Positions 18,481 through 26,609 of a DNA stretch of 64,000 nucleotides are shown here, in pieces; position 1 is the stretch's first letter; the number at the start of each line of letters is the position of its first letter. The notes below the pieces were generated by a model that saw nothing but the letters and a program-made list of their open reading frames with translations, did no database searches and was not told where the DNA came from. The position numbers and the translations under genes are program-made. The DNA is from Glaciecola sp964446865. Lineage in GTDB: Bacteria; Pseudomonadota; Gammaproteobacteria; Enterobacterales; Alteromonadaceae. The stretch covers positions 1 through 64,000 of the forward strand of contig CAYURD010000010.1 of assembly GCA_964446865.1 (NCBI GenBank). Reading direction: 5' to 3'.

Positions 18481-18612
18481 TTTAAATATATCGTCGCTAT
18501 TGCACTGAGTGTAGCTTTTGCAAATACTCATGCAGTGGAGATTAAAAATGCAGGCTTTGGAAGTGGCTTTGATGATTGGTGAGACACTGATCCTTTTATA
18601 TCTACTTTTTGA
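18481..18612 (+). pseudogene. Relic of a secreted protein gene (N-terminal fragment)
   Basis: One frame reads a convincing signal peptide (KYIVAIALSVAFANTHAVE) followed by IKNAGFGSGFDDW, then a stop, then DTDPFISTF and a second stop. The start position reads TTTAAATATATC where ATGAAATATATC would give a normal start, so the start codon appears lost. The NAGF-x-SGFDDW-x-DTDP pattern resembles the beginning of secreted carbohydrate-binding or lyase proteins of marine bacteria. That family call is inference from a short stretch. The gene ends after about 44 codons, and the neighbouring GH2 gene begins its stop region directly downstream, so most of the original gene is missing. Confidence 0.55.
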
Positions 18613-18640
18613 GAAAAGAACTAATGATTTTCACAGCAGG

Positions 18641-21238
18641 CTAGTTTTTAATGGTCGAGTCAACATTGACACTTAGTGTTACATTCGGCATGCCTTCACT
18701 TTTTCCTACAATGTCAAAGCTTCCTGAATGACCGCGTAGCGTTTGTACAAGTAACAAAGCGCGTCCGTGATATGTGGTGATAGTGTTTGTCGCATGCGGC
18801 TGTACGTTGGTGTGCGAGCCGTTGTCAACACCAAGAAGACGCATGCCTTGTGGAACTGTAAAGCTTAATTCTCTTTCAATATGCTTAATTGGCGCACCTG
18901 ACTTGTCGACCAGTTGTGCAACAATATGCAGCACATCATAACCGTTATCCGTTATTGTTTGTTCATCAGATTGCAGCGTAATACTCGCTGGCTGCGTTGC
19001 TGTTATTATTGTTGTTTGCGCGTTATTTGAATTTAATGAGCGTGCTGACAATGTGCCTGGTGTAAATGGAACCGCCCACTTTAAGATCCTATCGTCATTC
19101 TCAGTCAGTGTTTGTATACCCAAAGATTCATCATTTAAGAACAATTCTACCTGCGCCTGATTAGTGTATACCTCAACGACGATACTTTCGTTTGCTTGGT
19201 AGTTCCAATGTGGATTCATAGGGCGCCAGCCCCATTTTTCTTTTTGCCAGCTTCCAGGGACTTTTTCAAGCACCTTGCCATTTTCAAGCTTATATTTTGA
19301 GTCGTTGAGCGGATATGTCGTCATAAAAACATGAGGCTCGTCATGCCATAGTGTTTTCATCATATGGTAGGCAGGTTTTTTAAATCCAGCAAAATCGAGC
19401 ATACCCGAGTTTGACCCCTTGCGAGGCCACCTGTCTTTGCTTTCGCCTAAATAGTCGATGCCGGTCCATAGCATGATACCGGCAATGTCGTCGCGTTCAG
19501 CAACAGCTTTCCATTCATGCCATTTTACCCAATTTTCACTACCGTAAATCATTTTATCGGCAAAGCGTTCCCGCCCCCAATCATAAACGCTTTGCCGGTA
19601 GCTGTAGCCAATAACATCAAGCGCATCGCCGTAGCCTGCAAAATGACTTACCGACGGCACCACTAAGTTAGCCGTAACAGGCCTTGTTGTATCTAATTCC
19701 TTTATCCAAGCACTTAACTTCGCCGCCGATTTAGCTAATTCGGGGCCTTTAATTTCTGACTCATTAAAAATCTTTTTCATTGTGTCTAACGAGCGTGGAG
19801 GAGGATCAAAATAATAAGAAACGATTTCTTCGTTTTTTTCCCAATAACCAGTGGCTTGAGTATAGCGCGAATACGTCCATTCTATTTCGTTGCCAATACT
19901 CCACTGAAAGATAGACGGTGAATTGCGATCGCGCAGCACCATGGCCTTTATATCGCGCTCTGCCCACTCGGCAAAATGCAGGTTGTAACTCTGTGTGACG
20001 TAATCAGAATCGCCTATTAAATTGAAATTTTTGCGTTTATCCTTTGGATTATCCCACTCGTCAAAGGCTTCACTTTGTACCAAAAATCCAAGTTTATCGC
20101 ATAGGGCTATAAATTCTTTTGAAGCTGGATTATGCGCCGTACGAATCGTGTTCACGCCCGCTTCTTTTAACTTTAATAAGCGGCGTTTCCATACATCTTC
20201 AGGCACAGCCGCCCCTACTAAACCGCCGTCGTGATGAATATTGACACCCTTTATTTTGAGAGGCTTACCGTTTAAATGAAATCCTGTGTCGGGGTCGTTT
20301 TTAAAATAGCGCAGTCCAATGTTATGGGTTTCTGATGATAATGTCTTTGTGCCTGACCTGACATTAAGCACAAGTTTATATAGATTTGGCGAATCTACGT
20401 CCCACAATGCTGGTTGTTTTACTGTAATCGTTTCAGCGTGTTCAGAAGCTATGGATGCTGCAAGACTTATTGCATGCTCAGCGTCGCTAACTAAAGTACC
20501 GTCGGGTGAAAACAATTGCGTGCTTAACATGGCATCAACATCTTTGCTGTGTTCGTTCATGATTGTGGTGGCAATCTTGATGCTTGCTTCTTTGTTTGAG
20601 ACTCTTGGGGTAGTGACATAAGTAGACCACCGCGGTATATGTAATTTATCTGATATCAATAAAGATACATTGCGATAAATACCTGCACCCGGATACCAGC
20701 GTGAATCAGTATCACGTGAGCGATCTACAAACACTGCTATTGTGTTTTTTTCACCGTTTTTATGCAAGTGAGGCGTTAAATCGTACAAAATAGGCACATA
20801 GCCATATGGACGTGTGCCTAACAACTTGCCATTGATATAAACGCTAGATTGGTTGTAAATGCCATCAAATAATAGCTGTACTTTTTTATCATCTGCTGGC
20901 GCAATAAAGGATTTTCGATACCAGCCGTATCCACCAGGTAAATAGGCAGAAGCCCCTGGATTATCTCTTGAATATTCTGACAAAATACTCCAATCATGTG
21001 GCAGTCTAACTTCTTGCCATTGGCTATCATCAAACCCTTCTGCATGGGCGTTGCTTGGATTGCTTTGCTCAAAGCGCCAATTGAAATTAAAGTCATGCTC
21101 GTTTGATTCGCTTACATCTTGATAAGACTCGACGTTTACTTTTTGTGTTTTACTTTCGGTCACCGTGTCGACTGGCGAGCAGCCAACTATACCGATAAAA
21201 ACAAACCCTAGTGTAATGTGTCGTAGATAAGAATTCAT
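18641..21238 (-). CDS. Glycoside hydrolase family 2 lipoprotein (beta-galactosidase-like)
   Basis: An 865-aa GH2 enzyme with a lipoprotein signal (lipobox IVGC, Cys20), so it is probably anchored to an envelope membrane. Domain order is a sugar-binding jelly roll (about 50-205), an immunoglobulin-like domain, the TIM barrel (about 310-620) and C-terminal beta domains. The acid/base Glu451 lies in GNEIEW and the likely nucleophile Glu568 in YGSENW. Members of this subgroup hydrolyse beta-galactosides or beta-glucuronides of complex glycans. The neighbouring sulfatases suggest a sulfated algal substrate, but the linkage is not determinable. It is followed across a divergent promoter region by the TPR/AAA+ operon. 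Confidence 0.9.
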   Translation of the reverse strand: MNSYLRHITLGFVFIGIVGCSPVDTVTESKTQKVNVESYQDVSESNEHDFNFNWRFEQSNPSNAHAEGFDDSQWQEVRLPHDWSILSEYSRDNPGASAYLPGGYGWYRKSFIAPADDKKVQLLFDGIYNQSSVYINGKLLGTRPYGYVPILYDLTPHLHKNGEKNTIAVFVDRSRDTDSRWYPGAGIYRNVSLLISDKLHIPRWSTYVTTPRVSNKEASIKIATTIMNEHSKDVDAMLSTQLFSPDGTLVSDAEHAISLAASIASEHAETITVKQPALWDVDSPNLYKLVLNVRSGTKTLSSETHNIGLRYFKNDPDTGFHLNGKPLKIKGVNIHHDGGLVGAAVPEDVWKRRLLKLKEAGVNTIRTAHNPASKEFIALCDKLGFLVQSEAFDEWDNPKDKRKNFNLIGDSDYVTQSYNLHFAEWAERDIKAMVLRDRNSPSIFQWSIGNEIEWTYSRYTQATGYWEKNEEIVSYYFDPPPRSLDTMKKIFNESEIKGPELAKSAAKLSAWIKELDTTRPVTANLVVPSVSHFAGYGDALDVIGYSYRQSVYDWGRERFADKMIYGSENWVKWHEWKAVAERDDIAGIMLWTGIDYLGESKDRWPRKGSNSGMLDFAGFKKPAYHMMKTLWHDEPHVFMTTYPLNDSKYKLENGKVLEKVPGSWQKEKWGWRPMNPHWNYQANESIVVEVYTNQAQVELFLNDESLGIQTLTENDDRILKWAVPFTPGTLSARSLNSNNAQTTIITATQPASITLQSDEQTITDNGYDVLHIVAQLVDKSGAPIKHIERELSFTVPQGMRLLGVDNGSHTNVQPHATNTITTYHGRALLLVQTLRGHSGSFDIVGKSEGMPNVTLSVNVDSTIKN

Positions 21239-21423
21239 GGCGTTTTTGTATGTAAAAAATGTTATTTATTTATGATTTTGTAGTGTACAGGATAAAGGTC
21301 AAAGCGCAAAATTTGATAAAACATAGCAGGTAATTAGACATCCATTGTCTGATGGAAACCTCGTGCTTGCGACAAATATCGTAATCAATTATCCTACAGA
21401 GACTAATTTTTCATGGACAGAAA

Positions 21424-21888
21424 ATGCCAAGCATTGACCACTTATTACAGCCATCACTAAACACTCACAAAGCACGACACCCTCTACACTCGAGTTATTC
21501 ACATTTTATTGTCGGTTTTTTTGGTGGGCCCTTAGGTATTTTTATGTATGCCGCTTATTCCATGTATAACACCGGCATGTTGAAACAATATCTATATTGG
21601 TACCTTGGTTTTTTTATTCTGGTTGCTTTGTCTCTCACTGGTTTGATTTATAGTTATCTTTACGGCGTACCATTTGAGCTATCTGATGGCTTAAGTGCGC
21701 AAGACATTCGGCGCTGGGGGAATCGACTATGCGGCATACTGTTGATGGGGATTATTTATCTTGTGCAAAAAGATTTATTTTCAGTCAGTGAGCTAGAAGA
21801 AGATACACCTAAACCTTGGATACCAGGCATAGCATCTATTATTATCGCTTACGTCATTACTTTTTTTGCTGTTGACCAGTTTGTATAA
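21424..21888 (+). CDS. Small polytopic membrane protein, first gene of AAA+ operon
   Basis: A 154-aa protein with about four hydrophobic segments (near residues 27-47, 54-76, 101-115 and 132-150). Its N-terminal part, FIVGFFGGPLGIFMYAAYSMYNTGM, resembles small integral membrane proteins of no known function. It ends 3 bases before the TPR gene and is almost certainly co-transcribed with it and with the AAA+ ATPase. The ATG at 21424 has GGACAG upstream. No family is recognised with confidence. Confidence 0.65.
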   Translation: MPSIDHLLQPSLNTHKARHPLHSSYSHFIVGFFGGPLGIFMYAAYSMYNTGMLKQYLYWYLGFFILVALSLTGLIYSYLYGVPFELSDGLSAQDIRRWGNRLCGILLMGIIYLVQKDLFSVSELEEDTPKPWIPGIASIIIAYVITFFAVDQFV

Positions 21889-21891
21889 ATT

Positions 21892-22764
21892 ATGTCGGAC
21901 GATCTCGTACAACAAATTTCACATCTCATTGATATAAAGCGTCTCGCACATGCGCGTGAACTCGTTAATACTGGCTTACATGAAGCGCCAGAGGATATTA
22001 CCTTATTATTTTACTCTGCACTCATTTACTACCTCAACAATGAGTTAGCACAAGGCATAAAAGTTGCGCAGTATGGTTTGAGCATAGACCCATTTGATGA
22101 AGAGCTTCGCCACATATTATCTCGCCTTTACCAACAAGATAAAAAGCTGGCAGAAGCCGAACTCATTATTATTGACCTTATTAGAGAAAACCCACGCAAC
22201 GCGACTTATTTGAGTGAATATGCACAAATAATGTTACTCACTTTCCACATAGATAAAGCAAAAGCACTGGTCGCAGAGGCTTTGCGTGTTGCACCGACTC
22301 ATCAGCATGCTCAATTGGTCGCGACCTTAATCGATATTGTATTAGGAAAAGCTAAAAATGCAGAAGAGTTACTGCAAGAATTATTAAGAGATGATCCAGA
22401 GAGTGAATCTGTTTTACACATGCTGTTACTTGGCCTAGTCAAACGAAAAAAGAACAAGGCGGCTCTTGTGCTGGCGCAAGAACTATTGCGAAAAGACCCA
22501 TTTAATGAGGATTTGATCACGCTCATTATCGACTTGCGAGCGATAACACACTGGACTGCTTTGCCACTTTGGCCAACCCATCGTTTTGGTACATTGGGTG
22601 TGTTCGCAATATGGGCATTGTTTTTAATGATGCTTATCGCGCAGCGATTTAATAATTGGCCTTGGTTTGGCTATTTTGTATTTGGGTATTTAGCTTGGTG
22701 TGCATACTCATGGTTTCATGGTCCGTTGATACGACGTTATATTAAAAAGATAGGGGCTAACTGA
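21892..22764 (+). CDS. TPR protein with C-terminal membrane helices
   Basis: A 290-aa protein. Residues 1 to about 215 are tetratricopeptide-type helical repeats (for example ARELVNTGLHEAPEDITLLFYSAL and AEELLQELLRDDPESESVLHMLL). Two hydrophobic helices follow at about 235-255 and 260-275, with a short basic tail. This layout places the repeat domain in the cytoplasm, anchored at the membrane. It overlaps the next gene by one base (TGATG), so translation is coupled to the AAA+ ATPase. A role as membrane receptor or scaffold for the ATPase is inference. Confidence 0.75.
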   Translation: MSDDLVQQISHLIDIKRLAHARELVNTGLHEAPEDITLLFYSALIYYLNNELAQGIKVAQYGLSIDPFDEELRHILSRLYQQDKKLAEAELIIIDLIRENPRNATYLSEYAQIMLLTFHIDKAKALVAEALRVAPTHQHAQLVATLIDIVLGKAKNAEELLQELLRDDPESESVLHMLLLGLVKRKKNKAALVLAQELLRKDPFNEDLITLIIDLRAITHWTALPLWPTHRFGTLGVFAIWALFLMMLIAQRFNNWPWFGYFVFGYLAWCAYSWFHGPLIRRYIKKIGAN

Positions 22765-23993
22765 TGACGACAGCAGAAATGGAAGCAGCACTTTTACGTG
22801 CGCCTTTTGATCAAAATTTACGTGCGCAATATGCGCAAGCACTAACTGACGATGAACAGCTAGAGAGCGCTTTACAACAGTGGGAATTATTGTTGCAACA
22901 AAGCCCAAATAAAGAAGACTATCAGCAACAAATTACTAAACTAGAGACTCTATTGAGTGTTAACGACGATAATGTGAATGCTGACAAAGAGCCATTGGCT
23001 AGTGATGAAACTGCATCACCGTTAAAAATGCCGGAAAATGAGCAAGCCACACCCTCTACCCAACCTGTATTAGCCATGATTCATGGCACAAAAACCGAAA
23101 CTGAACATAACATTGTTAACCTGAGTCGCCCTGACAAAATCCGCTTTGCAGATATAGCGGGTATGGCCGACATAAAAAAAGTCATGCGCAGAAGAATTAT
23201 TGACCCTTTTGTCAGCCCAGGCTTATTTCAGCGCTTTAAGCGCAAAGCCGGCGGTGGTGTTTTACTCTATGGCCCGCCAGGCTGTGGTAAAACTATGATG
23301 GCGCGAGCAATCGCGACAGAGTGTAAAGCGCAATTTTTCAGTATAGGCATTAGCGATATTTTGACGATGTACATTGGTCAAAGTGAAGATAACCTCGCTC
23401 AAATTTTTGCCCAAGCACGAAACTCTACCCCAGCTGTTTTGTTTTTTGATGAGCTTGATGCATTGGCTTTTTCACGTTCTAAAGCCCGTTCTGATCACAC
23501 CCGAACATTGGTTAATGAATTTTTAAATCAACTAGATGGTTTATCGGGCAACAATGAACAAGTGCTTATATTAGGCGCAACCAACATGCCTTGGGACGTT
23601 GATGATGCCATGAAACGTCCGGGACGATTTGATCGACAAATATTTGTCCCACCGCCAGATAAAGACGCACTAGCCGAAATGCTAGAAACCAAATTACGTG
23701 AAGTCCCTTGTGGCGATATTAATTTCCAAAAAGTGGCGAGTCTTTGTCAAAAGTTATCGGGTGCCGACATGGACGGCTTAATAGAGATGGCAAAAGATGA
23801 AGTCCTTGACCGTATTATGGATTCGGGCAATGAGGATGAATTGCAAGAACAAGATTTATTAACCGCGTTAGAAAACGTGACGCCATCAGCGCTTGAGTGG
23901 CTACAAACCGCGCGTAACTTGATTAAATACGCCAATGCCTCAGGCGCTTATAAAGATGTAGCGGCGTACTTAAAAAAGAGTGGAGTTCACTAA
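22764..23993 (+). CDS. AAA+ ATPase with N-terminal TPR-like region
   Basis: A 409-aa ATPase of the classic AAA clade (FtsH/Cdc48/Vps4-like). Residues 1-65 look like TPR-type helices, 66-115 are a low-complexity linker, and the AAA module spans about 125-400. Walker A is GPPGCGKT (170-177), Walker B is LFFDE (226-230), and RPGRFDR supplies arginine-finger residues. No protease or other effector domain is attached, so it probably remodels protein complexes with its two coupled membrane-associated partners. The substrate is unknown. It has no evident link to the eCIS ATPase at 63 kb, which has a different N-terminal region. Confidence 0.85.
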   Translation: MTTAEMEAALLRAPFDQNLRAQYAQALTDDEQLESALQQWELLLQQSPNKEDYQQQITKLETLLSVNDDNVNADKEPLASDETASPLKMPENEQATPSTQPVLAMIHGTKTETEHNIVNLSRPDKIRFADIAGMADIKKVMRRRIIDPFVSPGLFQRFKRKAGGGVLLYGPPGCGKTMMARAIATECKAQFFSIGISDILTMYIGQSEDNLAQIFAQARNSTPAVLFFDELDALAFSRSKARSDHTRTLVNEFLNQLDGLSGNNEQVLILGATNMPWDVDDAMKRPGRFDRQIFVPPPDKDALAEMLETKLREVPCGDINFQKVASLCQKLSGADMDGLIEMAKDEVLDRIMDSGNEDELQEQDLLTALENVTPSALEWLQTARNLIKYANASGAYKDVAAYLKKSGVH

Positions 23994-24261
23994 GCGCCTC
24001 GGCCTATAAAATGAGGCTTACCAGGCAAGCTGATGTGCGACACTAGTGATAAATGTGCTGTCATTAATTGCAAGTTGTGGCGTATACCTAATTAACCACT
24101 TAGTTTAAGTGGTGCAACACCCTTAAAGTAGAGCATAATCTTCAATATCTCCCGTTTAGTAATGCACATCGAATCGCCGACTAAAAAAATACTTAAATTT
24201 AGTTAAAGGTCTTGCGACTGATAGTCGATATTTGATAATCAGATCCTTTAAAAAAACTACG

Positions 24262-24786
24262 ATGAGACAAATTAGAAAACAACAAAACGGTTTCACCCTA
24301 GTAGAGCTCATTATCGTGATTGTGATACTTGGCATACTGTCAATCGTCGCGGCACCAAGATTTATCGATATTTCAAGAGATGCTAAGGTATCTGCCTTAG
24401 AGCAAATAGCGGGTCAAATAAAATCTACTGCCCAATTGGCTCGTTACAAGGCCATTATTAAGGGTTTATCACCTTCAGCTGAAAATCCATCGGAAACCAA
24501 CGAACAAACCGAGTACCTTGTCGATTTTGGTTTTGGTACCGCCGAAGTAGACTGGGGAAGCTTGTGCCCTGAAAGTATTGCTGAGCTTGGGGACTCACTA
24601 GAAATGCTCGATTTTATGGATTTGTCGTTTGATGATTCAATACAAACGCGTGTGGATAACCAGTACACACTTATAGGCTACGATGTGCCTTCATCAGGTG
24701 TGCCTACTAACCAAGGCTGTTACATCATATATGACTCGCACGCCCGGCCAAACTGTACTGTCGAAGTTGTAACAAGTGATTGTTAA
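24262..24786 (+). CDS. Prepilin-like protein (type IV pilin / MSHA class)
   Basis: A 174-aa protein with a class III leader: MRQIRKQQNG followed by FTLVELIIVIVILGILSIVAAPRF, the cleavage and N-methylation signal of type IV pilins and pseudopilins. After processing, the helix anchors the subunit in the inner membrane before assembly. The C-terminal globular part has cysteines at Cys-Pro-Glu-Ser, GCY, PNC and the terminal SDC that could form a disulfide loop. I take the ATG at 24262; the frame is open to a TTG ten codons earlier. No assembly ATPase or leader peptidase lies nearby, so it must be served by machinery elsewhere. MSHA-like is a tentative assignment. Confidence 0.8.
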   Translation: MRQIRKQQNGFTLVELIIVIVILGILSIVAAPRFIDISRDAKVSALEQIAGQIKSTAQLARYKAIIKGLSPSAENPSETNEQTEYLVDFGFGTAEVDWGSLCPESIAELGDSLEMLDFMDLSFDDSIQTRVDNQYTLIGYDVPSSGVPTNQGCYIIYDSHARPNCTVEVVTSDC

Positions 24787-25306
24787 AAAGCAATAAGTAA
24801 AGTATTAATACATCCTAAGTCATTCTGGCGAAGGCTTAATACTATTCGTTTAAGCCAAAACCCCGTCATTCTCGAGACATCAGGAATCTCCTTGGAACTA
24901 ATCGATTNNNNNNNNNNNNNNNNNNNNNNNNNNNNNNNNNNNNNNNNNNNNNNNNNNNNNNNNNNNNNNNNNNNNNNNNNNNNNNNNNNNNNNNNNNNNN
25001 NNNNNNNAGCCAAAACCCCGTCATTCTCGAGACATCAGGAATCTCCTTGGAACTAATCGATTTTAGCTAAAACCTCGTCATTCTCGAGACATCGGGAATC
25101 TCCTTGGAACTAATCGATTTTAGCTAAATGTTTGTTTTGATCAGTTATTGCAATAACATTCACCAGATCACCGCATCCGCGAGGATGATGAGTTTTATTT
25201 TCACAACCTTGTTCTGTTGCGCAACTTATGGCCACCACGCGCCGTAACTCTTATTGAAGCCATTACCTATTCAACCCAATTGAGGCTCTCACAAAGAGGA
25301 AAAGCG
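24787..25306. repeat. 57-bp REP-derived tandem array containing a 100-N assembly gap
   Basis: Copies of a 57-bp unit start at 24853, 25008 and 25065, and the sequence after 25122 is a diverged partial copy. The unit runs AGCCAAAACCCCGTCATTCT, then CGAGACATCAGGAATC, then TCCTTGGAACTAATCGATTT. Positions 24908-25007 are exactly 100 N, a conventional placeholder, so the true copy number is unknown. No intact protein-coding gene is seen between 24787 and the lipase start at 25307. The unit is related to the REP element at about 10.13-10.18 kb. Confidence 0.85.
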
Positions 25307-26572
25307 ATGACAGCATTATCCATATCAATGGCAGCAGAATGCGCCAAAATAGCCGGCACGATTTCGTCAGGTCATGCAAGAATGGGCCCTTGGTATCAGC
25401 CTAATATCGCATTAAATCATAATGTTGGAAAAAATACGCACTTTGGCGATTTAAACTTAGATGACATAGGCGCAGCAATACGCACAGCTGTGCCCATTAC
25501 CGCAGCACCTGCTGCCCCGCGTCCGCCAAATCCAATAGGCTTTGATGGCACTAACGCTTTTGTGTTTTGCGGCTCAACGAGCTTGACTGGATATAAGCCT
25601 TACGGGATGGTCATGCCAGGAGAGCGCAATAGACCAGATGAGGCTTTAATAACCTTCAGAGGCAGTAGTCACACGTCGGATTATATCCTGACTGATGTTG
25701 CGATGGCTCCTGGCGTTAGTCCTCAAGGATTTTTGGTCCATGGTGGTTTTGCGAAAGTATTTGAAACCTGTAAGGATGAAATTGATCGAGCACTTGCCCA
25801 GCTTCATCGAATAAGAGGCAGAAATATTCGAACCTTACATATTTGTGGGCACAGCATGGGCGGTGCGTTGGCTACGTTGTGTGCAGAGCATTTTATCAAT
25901 TCAGGATATACGATCTATCTTTATACCTTTGGCGCACCTAGGGTCGGCATGCGCGATCATGCACACTTTATGTGGCAAAATTTAGGTGCTAACCTTTTTC
26001 GATATTACTACCCTAACGATTGGATAACATGGTTGCCGATCATGCCTTATTGGCACATGCCAGGCACACTGCTTACCCCTAAATATGGGAGCGGCTTTAT
26101 TCCGCGTGGCGTGCATGGAGACTACTTCGACCCTGGGGTACAAAATATCGAAAGGCAAGCAACAGGAACAGCATTTATCCCGCATGACTTACAAGAAGAA
26201 GTTAAGCAATTGTTTTCAAAAAATCCGTCTGGCTTCCGATGTGTAAGAGCGATGAAAATAGCGATTAAAGTCATCAATCTAATCATTCGATCGGTTGGCG
26301 GCGTTATTTTATTTGCAGGTGCAACGGTCGTAGACCAAGTTGCACATCTATTATTCAATTTTGGTATGAAAAATTCAATTTCGAAAACACTGATCACAAG
26401 CTTAATTACATACATGATGAGAATATTAGGTAAACCATTTTATAGCGTAGGCAAATGCATTAAATCATTTTTAGGCTGGTTGTTGGAGCTGTTTATGAAA
26501 ATGGTACGAGGGAACGCTCGTGAGTCTATTCAGGATATGCGTACCGGTAAAGTGATATTGCATTTTGATTAA
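25307..26572 (+). CDS. Class 3 (fungal-type) lipase-like protein
   Basis: A 421-aa alpha/beta hydrolase of the lipase class 3 family. The nucleophile elbow GHSMGG has its serine at 183, preceded by the ITFRGSSHTSDYI oxyanion segment typical of the family; the catalytic Asp and His are likely in YYPNDWITWLP and GVHGDYF. No signal peptide is seen. A C-terminal region beyond about residue 310 contains hydrophobic or amphipathic helices (SVGGVILFAGATVVDQ), suggesting membrane association. The ATG at 25307 has AAAGAGGA just upstream; the frame is open 30 codons further into the repeat array. Whether it acts on lipids in its own cell or is exported by another route is unknown. Confidence 0.85.
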   Translation: MTALSISMAAECAKIAGTISSGHARMGPWYQPNIALNHNVGKNTHFGDLNLDDIGAAIRTAVPITAAPAAPRPPNPIGFDGTNAFVFCGSTSLTGYKPYGMVMPGERNRPDEALITFRGSSHTSDYILTDVAMAPGVSPQGFLVHGGFAKVFETCKDEIDRALAQLHRIRGRNIRTLHICGHSMGGALATLCAEHFINSGYTIYLYTFGAPRVGMRDHAHFMWQNLGANLFRYYYPNDWITWLPIMPYWHMPGTLLTPKYGSGFIPRGVHGDYFDPGVQNIERQATGTAFIPHDLQEEVKQLFSKNPSGFRCVRAMKIAIKVINLIIRSVGGVILFAGATVVDQVAHLLFNFGMKNSISKTLITSLITYMMRILGKPFYSVGKCIKSFLGWLLELFMKMVRGNARESIQDMRTGKVILHFD

Positions 26573-26609
26573 ATAAAATGGTATTTGCATAATTGGGAAG
26601 TCAATTACT

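Noticed and set aside
24783..25013. Open frame on the minus strand crossing the N gap
   Set aside because: It is an artefact of unknown bases and repeat sequence.
24853..25140. Regularly spaced repeats that could suggest a CRISPR array
   Set aside because: The 57-bp units abut each other with no unique spacers and match REP elements elsewhere; no cas gene is present.
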